Positions 1-10,777 of a DNA stretch of 64,000 bases are shown piece after piece. The stretch's first letter is position 1. Each line of letters begins with the position of its first letter. Both the position numbers and the translations under genes were made by a program. Origin of the DNA: Trifolium pratense (Eukaryota > Streptophyta > Magnoliopsida > Fabales > Fabaceae); contig NC_060060.1 in NCBI RefSeq assembly GCF_020283565.1, forward strand, positions 29,202,001 through 29,266,000, written 5' to 3'. The notes beneath the pieces were generated by a model. That model worked only from the letters and a program-made list of their open reading frames with translations. It made no database searches and was not told the origin of the DNA.

Positions 1-24
1 ATGTTAATGGGACAATTTTGATAG

Positions 25-1456
25 GGAACATTAAAAGATGGAAGAAAGATAGCAGTGAAGCCACTTTCTGTTGGATCAAAGCAAGGAGTTCGCGAATTTT
101 TAACCGAAATTAATACCTTATCATACGTTAAACACGAAAACCTTGTTGAATTGGTTGGATTTTGCGTTCAAGGACCTAATCGTACGGTCGTCTATGAGTA
201 TGTCGAAAATGGAAACCTTCATACTGCATTACTTGGTAACAAGAAATCAAATATCAAACTAGAGTGGAGAAAACGATCTGCTATTTGCGTCGGTACTGCT
301 AAAGGTCTTGCATATCTTCATGAAGAACTTGCACAACATATTGTACATAGAGACATCAAAGCTAGTAATGTATTACTTGATAAAGACTTCAATCCCAAAA
401 TAGGTGATTTTGGTATGGCCAAATTATTTCCAGATGATATCACTCACATCAGCACAAGAATCGCAGGAACAACGTACGTATATTTAGTTTTGGTGTTTAT
501 AATTGTACTACGAAAGTGATCGATAATTTACACTGCTTTTGGTTTTGATTTAAACAGTGGTTACTTAGCACCAGAATATGCATTAGGTGGACAATTAACT
601 AAGAAAGCTGATGTATACAGCTTTGGAGTTCTTATACTTGAAATAATAAGTGGCAAAAGCAGCTCAAGGACAAATTGGGAAGGATCACAAAAATCTCTCT
701 TAGAATGGGTACATAAGTCTCAATTTCCTATATTTATAAGTTGATATTAATTTTGACAGTGTCGGCGTAACACTGTTTACACTGTCAACCAATCACAAAG
801 CACCATTTGTATGATTCTTAAAGTAGATATGATTGAATTCCGTAAGGGAAGCTTAGTTGATAGTGGAGGGGCCCGGGTTCGAACCCTGGACTCTCCACTT
901 CTCCACACTTATAGTGTGTGAGTCTAGTCACTAGGTTACTCGATAAAAATAAAAGTAGTAGTTACGATTGAAATAAGATAATTATAGTGATTTAACGATT
1001 GTGATTGATTGACAGTGTAAAAAATATTTACACTATCAGTGCATATCGATTGAAACTTTGAAAGATATGTTTATTGTTCTGAATGTGATTAGAGTGGACA
1101 TATCATATATTGATGATTGTGTGCTCTAACAGGCATGGCATCTTCATGAAGAGGAGAAATGGTTGGAGCTAGTAGATCAAGACATGGAAGAATTTTCTGA
1201 GAAAGAAGTAATCAAGTACATTAAGGTTGCTCTTTTCTGCACACAAGCAGCAGCAAAAAGAAGGCCATTGATGACTCAGGTGGTTGATATGCTAACTAAG
1301 GATATTCAGCTCAATGAGAAGCAGCTAACAGCACCAGGATTGTTCAATACGAATGTTGGAGAATCGTCTCAAAAGAAATCAAACCCCGAATCTTTAGTTT
1401 ATCACACTAGTTCTACTGAGGCTCTGGCTAGTATTACCGAGGTCACAGCCAGGTGA
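25..1456 (+). CDS. Receptor-like cytoplasmic Ser/Thr kinase, C-terminal part (5' end outside window)
   Basis: Three exons join in frame: 25-473, 558-708 and 1133-1456. They give a protein kinase domain lacking its N-terminal lobe start, which lies before the window. Visible motifs are the VAIK-type lysine in AVK (codon at 58-60), HRDIKASN in the catalytic loop, DFG followed by MAKL, and LAPEYAL in the activation segment. The kinase ends in a roughly 55-residue Ser-rich tail. The exon starting at 25 follows an AG acceptor, and all junctions are GT-AG. Similarity is closest to the Arabidopsis cold-responsive protein kinase 1 group (At1g16670-like), plasma-membrane-associated kinases that phosphorylate downstream signalling proteins. 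That assignment rests on remembered family sequence. The catalytic residues seen are intact, so I expect an active kinase. Intron 2 (709-1132) hosts a MITE. Confidence 0.88.
753..1044. mobile_element. Inverted-repeat MITE inside kinase intron 2
   Basis: The segments 753-800 and 998-1044 are imperfect inverted repeats sharing the core TTGACAGTGTAAA and its complement TTTACACTGTCAA next to ATTGTGATTG. The interior carries a GGTTCGAACCC palindrome near 870, which resembles a tRNA B box. The size (about 290 bp), the lack of coding capacity and the intronic position fit a non-autonomous DNA element. I could not define a clean target duplication. Confidence 0.6.
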
Positions 1457-2346
1457 TGATGCCTATATAATTCTGTGTGAAAATGAAAGAAAAAATTAAT
1501 GGATTAGTCCAAGCAGTGAAGATTTTGGTTTTTCTTGGATTTGAGCCTTATAAACGAGAAAACATAGATGCAGAGAGAGCTTTGGCGTCTATACATTGGA
1601 CAAGTTCATCGGCTGGACTCGAATTTGTCAAGGTTTAACATGACTTCTAGATACTAGGGTCTAGACTCTAGGTGTGAAAAGTGAAAGATAAATTACATTG
1701 TATTCATTTGTTTTCTTTGATAAATCTTTGTAATGCTTCTTGTAGTAAATTTGTTGTGTTATACTAACTGATATCAATTAAAAAAAAAATAGATTAGTTG
1801 AGTTGCTTAGCCTCACTCTATTTAATTTCTCTCATGCTTGAGCAATAAACGCAACAAACCAACAATACACTGGTCCGAGTGGAATTAAAGTTAGATCTGA
1901 GATTACTTAAGTAAAGTCTTGGATTTGAACCTTGTAGATGAAAAAATATAGTCAGAGACCACGCTAGAGATGGCTAGGGGGATAAATCAAGTCACTTAAG
2001 TCCATAGTCATAATTTGAAGATTAAGAGAAAAACTCATAAGAAATCACCAATTTTTTTTGCTGGCAATTATAGGTAAATGTTTGTAGTTAATTTGTTAGG
2101 GGAATGAGAAAATTTTAGTTGCAAAGATCGAATCTTGAACCTCCTGCATATAACTCTTCTTCGGTGTTCCAACTCAAACCATTGAGCTTCTCTTTCAGGG
2201 ACCAAATGATGATTAAATGTGATACATATAACTTTAGTTATAGCACAATTTTGCATTAATTAGTAATCTAAACAATTAACAGCCTAACTAACCCTAATTT
2301 TTATTCTCCCAATACATAAATACATTCCCCTTTTGGTTAAAAAATA

Positions 2347-2392
<46 letters not shown>

Positions 2393-3067
2393 TTAAAAAA
2401 TAAAATATATATTAAATGGTTTTAGATATAAGACAATTCATGGGAACGGTGGTCATTTGTACTTGAATGCTACCGCCTCGGCGAGAGTTCCAATCCTTGC
2501 AAAAATGATTTTTTTTTCCTTAAAACAATCAATTAATATACAAAATAGGTGGATCTATGACTCGAACCCGTGATCTATTATTGTCAAAAGCGTGTACATG
2601 TGTTGTGTACCACTGCGACAAATGGAAAACTTATAATATAAATACGCCTAGCCTAGTGTAGTATATATAACGTATTTGAGGGGATTTGAGGAATGCCATG
2701 GCACTTCCCTGCTGCCAGGAAGATCCGCAGTTGTGTGGGTACTTGTATTGTAGACAACGACCAGGATCATGCGTACCCAAAGAAAAATTACACTTGGAAT
2801 ATATCAAGGTGCCGCCAGTCAGCAATCTCATGATCATAAAGTCAATACATCATTTACTCTGTCTAAAAACATCTATTTATAACCATCAACACAGAATCTC
2901 CATGTCATAATCGTCCAAATATTCATTAAAAACCTTATGTAGGTACTAAAATGCGACCAATATGCATTATGAACTAATTAATAGCAGGACCAAAGGATTC
3001 ACTAAACACTGCAGGCACAAAAAGGGGTATCAGACAAAATATATTGAGAGAAGGAAACACAGCAAAA
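1457..3067. other. 3' UTR and intergenic DNA between kinase and clathrin light chain
   Basis: No gene is recognised here. The first few hundred bases are presumably the kinase 3' UTR. The rest is AT-rich with short ORFs in several frames and no domain. The short ORFs at 2631-2910 overlap on both strands without recognisable similarity. The clathrin light chain 3' UTR enters from the right. Confidence 0.5.
2349..2388. repeat. (AT)n microsatellite
   Basis: About 20 uninterrupted AT dinucleotides are read directly from the sequence, in intergenic DNA. Confidence 0.95.
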
Positions 3068-6000
3068 TTATGCAGCAGGTTGCTCCTCAGTTGCAGAGGC
3101 TTCTTTCTGGGGTTCCTCTGCAAGGCCATTAGAGGTGACATCCTTTGGTTGTGATCCTGATGCACCTTCAGCTGTAGAACCAGTTGCTTTAGATGAAGTA
3201 GAACCAGTTGCTTTAGATGATGTTTCTTTACCATCCTTGCCGTCTTTGGCATCTTTAGCAGGAGCAGGTGGTGGAGGAATCATGTGAGGTGGTGGTGTAT
3301 GCTTCAGCTTTAACAGTATTTGCCGCATCCTGGAAAGATCGGTGGGTTTTCCGGGCTTAGGGCCTTGGACAACAGTAATTGATGGCTTCTTATCCTGATC
3401 TTTTTTGCCTCTCTTCTTTTCAATGCTGGGAACCTCACGAGGAATGAGCTCGGCTATTGTCTTCCAATAAGCTTTGTCTGCCTCTTTGTGAAACTTCTCT
3501 TGATTAGCCACAAATAACTGCTCCATAGACAAATTTCGTTTTATATTAAAAAATTACAAGAGCATGAAAAAATACATCAGCCAAAAAATGATAAATCATG
3601 ATGCTAGTAAATCTTACCTTCTCCCTTTCTCTATTTTGAACCTTGTTAGTCTCAACATTCAGCTTCCTTTTCTCATAGAAAGCCACCTTGTACTCCTCAG
3701 CTTCCTCAATAATCTTCAATCTCATTTCTTTTTCCCTCTTCTCTTTCTCCTCTAGCTCAATGGCATTTTTACTGTATAAGAAATATCAAAGGCATTCATT
3801 GTTTCATGATAACTGAGTTCAGCAAAACTTGCAATAGATCCTAAATCCTTATTCGACTTAGATCAGAAATTCAGCGAATGATTGTTCTTCCATTATGTTT
3901 GAGAATCATTTTGCCTCTAATAAGTGTACAGACAGGGGATTTAGATTAATCGCATTAAATTTTCTTGGCTCAAATTTATTAATGTTATTGACTATACTAG
4001 TGTGAAGGGATGCTTTGGAGCAATGGTTGAAGTTGTCCCCATATGACTACAAGATCACTAGTTGAAATTGTGTAATCGGGCTCTTGCAAATGCAAGATAG
4101 CTGACTATAATACAGGAACTTTATAGCAACAGGTTGCTCTACATTAACCATACTAATATCACATTGACCTATTATTTTAAGCTGTAATTGCAAGTAATAG
4201 TTTGCACTTTGCAGCCATTTCCGGATATCTAGAATACTGAACACTAAACGTTTTATATAGGCTCCAAAAAAAATAGATAAATGTTTCCTGTTAAGACATG
4301 AAATGTGCCATTAACATATATATATATATATATTTCATATAAAAATTAGAATCCTAATTTTTGTATTGTTACTTGATCCTACCAAAAAAATTGGTCCCAC
4401 AGCATACAAATCAAAACAACACATTCACTTTTTAAGAACAGATCAGTTGCTAAACGTGATATTGTCAAACATTATAAATTCATTTTTTTAGCAGTTTGTA
4501 AGGAAGACGCAATCATCGTAAAACTGTATAAGTTTATGTTTTCTCTTACTCATATAAGAGCAGTGCTAGCAAACAGTCTTCAACACACTATTTCAGAACA
4601 CTATTATTAAGTTACATTCATGTAAGTCCCACTATACTATGTGAACTTCACTCCCTATTTTATTTGGTTCACCCAGCTCCCTATCCAGGGAAACTCATAA
4701 GAATTTCAGCCAACAATAAAGATCGTGTTGAAAAAGTTAAAAAGTGTTTCTCACCACATAAATCATGGAGGGAAAGTTCCCTCATCTCTAAAAAGAATGT
4801 AGAACATCCACCAAAAAAAACAAAGAAACACACGGGGTAGTTAGGGAAAGCAAAAACATAAACTTTGCGGGAATATGTTGGAGGGCCATGAAGACCTGAT
4901 TGTAGCATTAACACATGCTTACAAGAGTTAATTTGTTTTCTCTCTGTTTTTTTCACACAGTAGACACAGAAATATCAGCATACTTACTTAACCAGATTTG
5001 TTCAATATAGATAGCTCCTATGTTATCAATCTCGGATAGCGGTGCGGCCAACCCTAAAATTGGAGCGGAATGGGCACCATTTAATGGCGCAGACACTAAT
5101 ACATTTAATACTAATAAACACATAATTGCTGAAAACTAAAATAAATTATTTGTTTTAAATGGTTATTTAGGGGTTTTGTTTCTAAGGAACCGGGCCACGT
5201 ACCTGACCCGCGAACACAACCTTTGCAAAGCCGTTAGACCTGTCTATTTTAAAAGCCCACTGGATAAAATCATAGAGAACAAGGAACTTCAATGCTAATA
5301 CTTTCCATAAAATGCTCACAAAATTTAGAAATGTGTTCAATAGGATCTGATGCGATCATCATCAAGATTTATTGTGACCCACCTCTGTGTAAATGGCTTG
5401 CCTGATCCCAAGTGTAACAGGCGAGAATCGAACTCAGTACGCCGGGGTTTACAATACTCACAAACACAGAAACACTGCAGAACAACCACTTGTGCTAGAC
5501 CCCGGTGGCAATCTGCAACTTCAATTTCATTTTGTTTTTTAACTATGGAATTTACCCTAACAAATATGTCACCGCATATCAAACTTCCTCAACCCAAAGA
5601 TACCCTAGAAATTGGTGGATATAAATTAAGTCCTCCCTAGCCTAGAATTTTGCTAATTTTCTTAGGAAAATAATATTTCGTATCTTACCATAGCTCAACT
5701 AACTACTACATGGGAAATTGCAATCGCAATTGGAATAAACTAAGTTCATACTTTCTACAGATTATCAATTCCTGATTCCTAATCATAATTGCAAACAACT
5801 AACCGCAAAAAACTTCATAATCAAACTTCTAGGTCAAAGCAAAGTCATCAAAGTCACAGATCTAAGCAAATTCAAACAAGATCCAACAAATTCTCCACTC
5901 CCTATTTGGTTGACCCCGCTCCCTATCCAGGGAAACTCATAAGAATTTCAGCCAACAATAAAGATCGTGTTGAAAGAGTTAAAACCTGTTTCTCACCACA

Positions 6001-7889
6001 TAAATCAAGGAGGGAAAGTTCCCTGATCTCCAAAAAGAATGTAAAACAGACAGGGTAGTTAGGGAAAGCATAAACTTAAACTTTGGGGGAATACGTTGGA
6101 GGCCATGAAGAATGGGGACCTTCTATAAAATTTTATGCATATAGTTTTAGTCCATGTTATTTTTCAACCTGATTGTAGCATCTAATAACACAGTTTTACA
6201 AGACTTAATTTCTTTCTCTCTATTTTTTTTACACAGTACACTCAGAAATATAATCATACTTACTTAACCAGATTTGTCCAATATCTATAGCTCCTATGTT
6301 ATCAATCTTAGATAGCGGCGCGGCCAACCCTGAAATTAGAGCAGAGCGGGCGCCATTTAATGCCACGGACACTAATACATTATTTTTTCTTTTAAATGGT
6401 TATTTAGGGGTTTTGTTTCTAACAAACCGGGCTGCGAACCCGACCCGCGAGCACAACCTCTTTGAATCCGTCAGACCTATCTATTTTTAAAGCCCACTGG
6501 ATAAAATCTTAGATTAACTCGGAACTTTAATGATATACTTTCCATAAAACGCTCACAAAATTTAAGAAATATGTACAAGAGGATCTGATGCGATCCTCGT
6601 CAAGATTTATTGTGACCCAGCCTTGTGTAAATGGCTTACCAGATCCCCGGTGTAATAGGTGAGAATCGAACTCAGTACCCCGGGGTTTACACTACTCACA
6701 AACACTGCACAACAACCACTTGGGCTACTCGAACGAAATCCTTTCTTACCTCATGTTTTTAACAATATGGCCGTGATCTGTCATTACGTGCGACTATCTC
6801 CACTCTAGAAAGGAAAAAAAACTCCACTAATACTAATAAATACTAGACAAAAAATAGAAAAATAGGCTTTTATATACATATATCGTTTGAAAGAACGATT
6901 TTTATTTGATCAAAAGAAAAAAAGAACGATTTTTATGAGCTGTAGCAGAGAAATAAACTTCATAGAAGTCAAAATATGAAGAAATAGAATATATATGCCT
7001 AGATATTTTTTCTCTATAGACCCTGATGGCAATCTGCAACTTCAATTTTATTTTTAACCGTGAAATTTACCCTAACAAGTACGTCGCCGGAGATCAAACT
7101 TCCATACCTAAAATATTAATTATTCCTCTCATATTAAAAGTTCAAACTTCCTCAACCCAAAGATACCCTAGAAGAAACTAGTGGATATATATCAATTCCT
7201 CCCTAGCAAAGAATTTTACTAAATTTCTTAGGTAAACTATATTTTGTATCTTCCCATAGCTCAACTAACTACTACAAATGAAATTGCAATCGCAATTGGA
7301 ATAAACTAAGTTCACCAATTCGATAGTTTCTACAGATAAAATCAACCTCGTTGATTCTTGATTCCTAATCACAATTGCTAACAACTAACCGCAAAAAAGT
7401 TCATAATCAAACTTCTAGGTCAAAGCAAAGTCATCAAAGACATAGATCTAACCAAATTCAAACAAGATCCAACAAATTCACAAAACAGAAAGAAAAAATA
7501 AAACTGCAACCAACTTACCGGCGCCACTCTCGAAGAGCATAACCTTCTTCCGATTCCATCTCACCAGGTGGAGGAAGAATCGGACCATCGGAGACAAAAA
7601 CACCGTCACTATCACCATAACCGTTTCCATTATCGTTCCCGTTCTCTACAGTAACCGATTCAAATGGAGAAGGAGAATAACCAGGACTCGGATCACTGAA
7701 TCCATAGATCTCCGGTGAAGCTTCGGTGTCGTGATCGACAGTGACATCACCGTCAGCAGGAAATCCACCGGAGAAATTGGAGTAACCACCGTAGCCGGAG
7801 GAGTAGGTGTCGTCTTGATCGGAGGCGGCGAAGTTGTGAGTTGAAGATGAGTTGACGTTTAAGTCATCGGTGAATGCGTCGAAGGACAT
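3068..7889 (-). CDS. CLC: Clathrin light chain
   Basis: Three exons on the minus strand join in frame: 7889-7519, 3771-3618 and 3517-3068. They encode about 324 residues. The start is the ATG of MSFDAF. Exon 1 is an acidic, Ser/Gly-rich N-terminal region ending in [10 protein letters not shown]. Exon 2 is a charged helix rich in EEKEKREKE, the heavy-chain-binding coiled coil. Exon 3 contains [20 protein letters not shown] and [17 protein letters not shown], strongly conserved in plant clathrin light chains, followed by a Lys/Ala/Pro tail. The protein binds the clathrin heavy chain hub and regulates triskelion assembly on endocytic and trans-Golgi vesicles. Introns have consensus GT-AG ends. 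Intron 1 is 3.7 kb and holds a tandem duplication that reaches to within about 50 bp of the exon 1 donor. No disabling change was seen. Confidence 0.93.
4650..5892. repeat. Tandem duplication unit A in clathrin light chain intron 1
   Basis: This block repeats as unit B at 5893-7470. Shared landmarks in the same order include CTCCCTATCCAGGGAAACTC, a stretch around GATAGCGGTGCGGCCAACCC, a SINE-like segment, and GGCAATCTGCAACTTCAATT. Unit A ends with a segment whose counterpart in unit B reaches almost to exon 1. The copies differ by many substitutions and small indels, so the duplication is not recent. Confidence 0.85.
5345..5498 (-). mobile_element. SINE-like segment (tRNA promoter boxes), copy in unit A
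   Basis: On the minus strand, a degraded A-box-like TAGCACAAGTGG (5498-5487) is followed about 50 bp later by a B-box-like GAGTTCGATTCTC (5435-5423). This order and spacing is that of a tRNA-derived SINE head. The body continues towards 5345. I found no poly(A) tail or target duplication, so boundaries are approximate. Confidence 0.45.
5893..7470. repeat. Tandem duplication unit B in clathrin light chain intron 1
   Basis: This is the second copy of unit A. It is longer by roughly 0.3 kb, mainly because of extra AT-rich sequence at about 6735-7016 that unit A lacks. The last part (7017-7470) matches 5498-5892. The 3' edge lies about 50 bp from the splice donor of exon 1. Confidence 0.85.
6590..6727 (-). 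mobile_element. SINE-like segment (tRNA promoter boxes), copy in unit B
   Basis: This is the duplicated counterpart of the segment at 5345-5498. It has A-box-like TAGCCCAAGTGG (6727-6716) and B-box-like GAGTTCGATTCTC (6673-6661) on the minus strand. It arose by duplication of the intron block, not by a second insertion. Confidence 0.45.
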
Positions 7890-9499
7890 AGTTGCGAGTT
7901 TCTCTCTCTAGAAAACGGTTTCTTTCTCTTTCTTTCTGTGAAATGCAAAATGCGTTCGGTGCTGGATTTGTTTGGATGGAAAGTGTTGAGTGCTGGTTCT
8001 TCACTTTTTTTTGACTTGTTTATTACTTCACGATGAAATGTAAAAGAAATGGTGAAAATAATCATTAATAAACAAAAAAGTATCTTAGATTTCTTTTTAT
8101 TTTTGCCTAAAAAATTATTCTTTATTTTATCTTTATCAGAAGAAACCCACTTGGAGTTCGTTTAGTGCTGTTGACTTCCATATTTGGAGTATGTTACTCT
8201 CAAAGTCTCATGTTCGATCCCCCTGATGCTAATTTCGACGGACTAAGTCCATCCAGAGCAAAAAAAAACCTGGCTTTAAATGACTCCGCAAGTGGGCGGT
8301 AAGATTAGTCCCATTGAATTAGTCGGTCTTTAAGGTTGGATACCAAGTTTTCAAAAAAAATCTTTATTAGAAGAAGAAAAATTAGGGGGGGTAATGTATT
8401 GGTTAGAGAGAGAGAAAGAAAGAAGAAAAAACTAATTTTCATATTAATGGTTATTCGGTCAATTCGGTTACGAAAAGATAGTTTTTTAGACTCATATCCA
8501 ATTGTTAATAACCGACATTTTGTAACTGTTGGTCTGAGACCCGATCCGCATCCAACTGGATGCTTCAATGTGTTGTCAATTATATCAATTTTGAGTCGGA
8601 TCGTGGATCCATAGCGGACCTTACTTTGAATGCTATAACTTTCTAACTTCAAAATTTTCATGAGTTTATAAAATTTCCATGTGCTTACGTTTTGCCATAA
8701 AACAAATGAATATTACGATTCTCCAACCTCATGACTCATGAGAGTGTGGCTTTTTTTTTACTCATGACTACACAAAAATAAATGTAGAGGACAACTAACA
8801 TGAAGTCAAAAAAAAGTATACGAGTAATATTTCAAGATGAAATGCAAATTATTAATAAAATGAAGTAAAAAAAAAAGTATACGAGTAATATTATTAAAAA
8901 ATCTAGATCTAGATGAAATACAAATTAATCACAACTTAAGAAAGTATACAAGTAATATTTAAAAGAGTAGTGATATTTGTACATCAAATTTTGGGACAAC
9001 TTTTTGGGACAACTTCAAAAAAACAAAGGTTACAAGAGAATTATATTAGTAGGCATAAGATATTTGACGAGAAATATCGGACGTCTTAGAATCTCGGTCT
9101 ATGCAACAGCTGAGCGTCGGTCAATCAAAGAAGAGACAGATCTTCATACCGAAGCCATAAGGACGTAGATTTTGAGAGTCAACAACAAGCAGAATAGCAG
9201 ATTGATCACACAAGGAGGCACGGTTCGGACCAGAGCTGCACCAAAACTATGACTACACCAGGAACTTCAATGAAAATCTCCTAGATGAGGGATATCTGCC
9301 ACCTATTGAATTTACTCTCAGCCAATTCCAATAAATTAGATTAATAAAAACTTCACAATCAATGCCAGCTGCTCCTATTCTTCAATTATCATGACACAAT
9401 GGATGTTCATGTCATCTTTGATAACTCAGTCGAACATCTTGCACAGTTGTGTAGCATCATTAGCACAAAGCGATGGTCTGACCAGAAAACTCCCGAGAG
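7890..9499. other. Clathrin light chain promoter side and intergenic DNA
   Basis: The first few hundred bases are the divergent upstream region and 5' UTR of the minus-strand clathrin light chain gene. Beyond about 8300 I see no gene. At about 8815-8960 a short unit containing AAGTATACGAGTAATAT recurs three times as an imperfect tandem array. At about 8990-9015 the phrase TTTGGGACAACT is repeated twice. No RNA gene is seen. Confidence 0.5.
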
Positions 9500-9686
9500 T
9501 TAACTATAATTAAACAAGTCAGCCCGGACAAGCTGCACCTTCCCAACAAAACACTCCTGTCCATCCAAATGGCTAAAGCCCAAACATGTGAGAGGGTTCG
9601 TCATCCACAGAGCTATATGATATTTGCAGTTTTTTTCTTTTGATCGCAATCATTTCCATGACATCAATTTGGTATGTTCTAAAATA
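9500..9686 (-). pseudogene. LINE ORF2 C-terminal end (part separated by the Tat element)
   Basis: Read on the minus strand, this stretch continues in frame from the LINE zinc-binding region at 20827-21459 across the Tat insertion site. It gives a Trp/Lys-rich end typical of plant LINE ORF2 and stops at 9502-9500. One in-frame TGA replaces an expected Trp codon. It is therefore the displaced 3' part of the LINE fragment. Confidence 0.7.
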
Positions 9687-9691
9687 GATTC

Positions 9692-10145
9692 TGTTCTGGA
9701 CTAGACTAATGCTAGTCCACCTAGACCCTCACAAAGTCCACATGGCTTGCCCAACCACCTCCATGTCAGCATGGCACAACCTCTCCACCAAGATAGGGTA
9801 AAATTACTACTCTACCCACTATCTAAGGGTAATATCTTGGCAGTCCCTCTTAATGGGTCTTGGCTAGTCCAGCCCACTAAGAGGACCTTTGGCCCAGAGC
9901 TGGGGGCTATAAATACTCTCCCTCATGGGAGAGCAAGGGTAACGATTCATTATTATAATTACTCTCTCTCTCTCTAACTTCTCTCTAGTATCTCTCTTGC
10001 TCTCTTCCCTTACTGACTTAAGCATCGGAGCACCTGCAGGTACAACCCCCCCCTCCGTGGACCATCTGCTCGGACCTGCTGCCTACCACCTGCTCAACGG
10101 ACTTCCAGCTGGCCTTCTACCTGTTCTGATCAACAGTTAAGATCA
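9692..10145 (+). repeat. 5' LTR of the Tat element
   Basis: It is 454 bp, starts with TG and ends with CA. A TATAAATA box lies at 9908-9915, a CT-rich leader follows, and a C run lies near 10046-10053. It is almost identical to 20365-20821. Confidence 0.95.
9908..9915 (+). promoter_or_regulatory. TATA box of the Tat 5' LTR
   Basis: TATAAATA lies in the U3 part of the LTR, with a pyrimidine-rich CTCTCT tract about 50 bp downstream. It is the likely promoter for the genomic RNA. Confidence 0.7.
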
Positions 10146-10146
10146 G

Positions 10147-10166
10147 TGGCGCCGACTGTGGGGATC
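10147..10166 (+). other. Primer-binding site of the Tat element
   Basis: TGGCGCCGACTGTGGGGATC starts one base after the LTR. The first eight bases and the last seven match the complement of a plant tRNA-Asp 3' end (from memory); the middle does not. The exact primer tRNA is uncertain. Confidence 0.65.
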
Positions 10167-10234
10167 TGAGTTCTCCCCTTCTTTATTTCGAACAAGAAAA
10201 CCAAAGAACAAAACCAATCAATCACTTTTTCATC

Positions 10235-10777
10235 ATGGCCAGTTCATCTCATTTCAACAATGACGTTGAGGACGCTGCTCCTCCATCTTCTCCCCGTCTG
10301 TCTCCTGCTCTCATCACTGACCTCCAGGCCCTCCCCGAGTCAGACCCTAGAGACGGGCAGGAAACTTCCTGGACTTCTGAGGATGGCGACTTGGTCGTCT
10401 TGACTGAGAAACAGGCAGGGAAGCACCCTCAGTCCGAGCAGGGCAAATCAGCAGAGACCGACTTGTCCGCTGCTTCAGTTACCAATGCTGAACTAGCAGC
10501 ACTCATAGCTGCCCTGAAACAAACCACCGAAGTTCTCCAAGGCCAGAATCGCCGAATGGACGAGCAGAATCTGAGACTCGATCGCTTGGAAAGGAATCAG
10601 CGATTCTCAAGGAACAACTCTCCCCCGAGGAGAACTCCTACTTCTCAATCCCCTCCTCGTCAGGAAACTGTCAAACAACGACGACCTTCCCTCGAGAGGA
10701 TCGAGCAACCTGGCAAGAAAAGAGACCATGTCTCCCCTCCCCGCGAGGGTATATCTTCTCCAAATGTGAAAAAATGA
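10235..10777 (+). CDS. Tat element gag N-terminal part (180 residues, ends at in-frame TGA)
   Basis: The frame starts at ATG 10235, about 70 bp after the primer-binding site. The product is Ser/Pro/Glu-rich with a predicted coiled segment (ALKQTTEVLQGQNRRMDEQN, residues about 90-115) and an Arg/Pro-rich tail. It has no catalytic motif. It ends at TGA 10775-10777, and the next long frame, starting at 10784, is the same frame with no shift. It is therefore the front of the gag-pol polyprotein cut off by one stop codon. The stop could be a mutation or a programmed readthrough site. Confidence 0.8.
   Translation: MASSSHFNNDVEDAAPPSSPRLSPALITDLQALPESDPRDGQETSWTSEDGDLVVLTEKQAGKHPQSEQGKSAETDLSAASVTNAELAALIAALKQTTEVLQGQNRRMDEQNLRLDRLERNQRFSRNNSPPRRTPTSQSPPRQETVKQRRPSLERIEQPGKKRDHVSPPREGISSPNVKK

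Noticed and set aside
2631..2910. Overlapping short ORFs on both strands (68 and 74 codons)
   Set aside because: No domain, no splice context, opposite strands overlap; most likely chance frames.
7859..8065. Short minus-strand ORF upstream of the clathrin light chain start
   Set aside because: It lies in the 5' leader/promoter in a different frame and has no recognisable protein features.
8305..8661. 118-codon minus-strand ORF overlapped by a 92-codon plus-strand ORF
   Set aside because: Low-complexity, mutually overlapping, no known motif.
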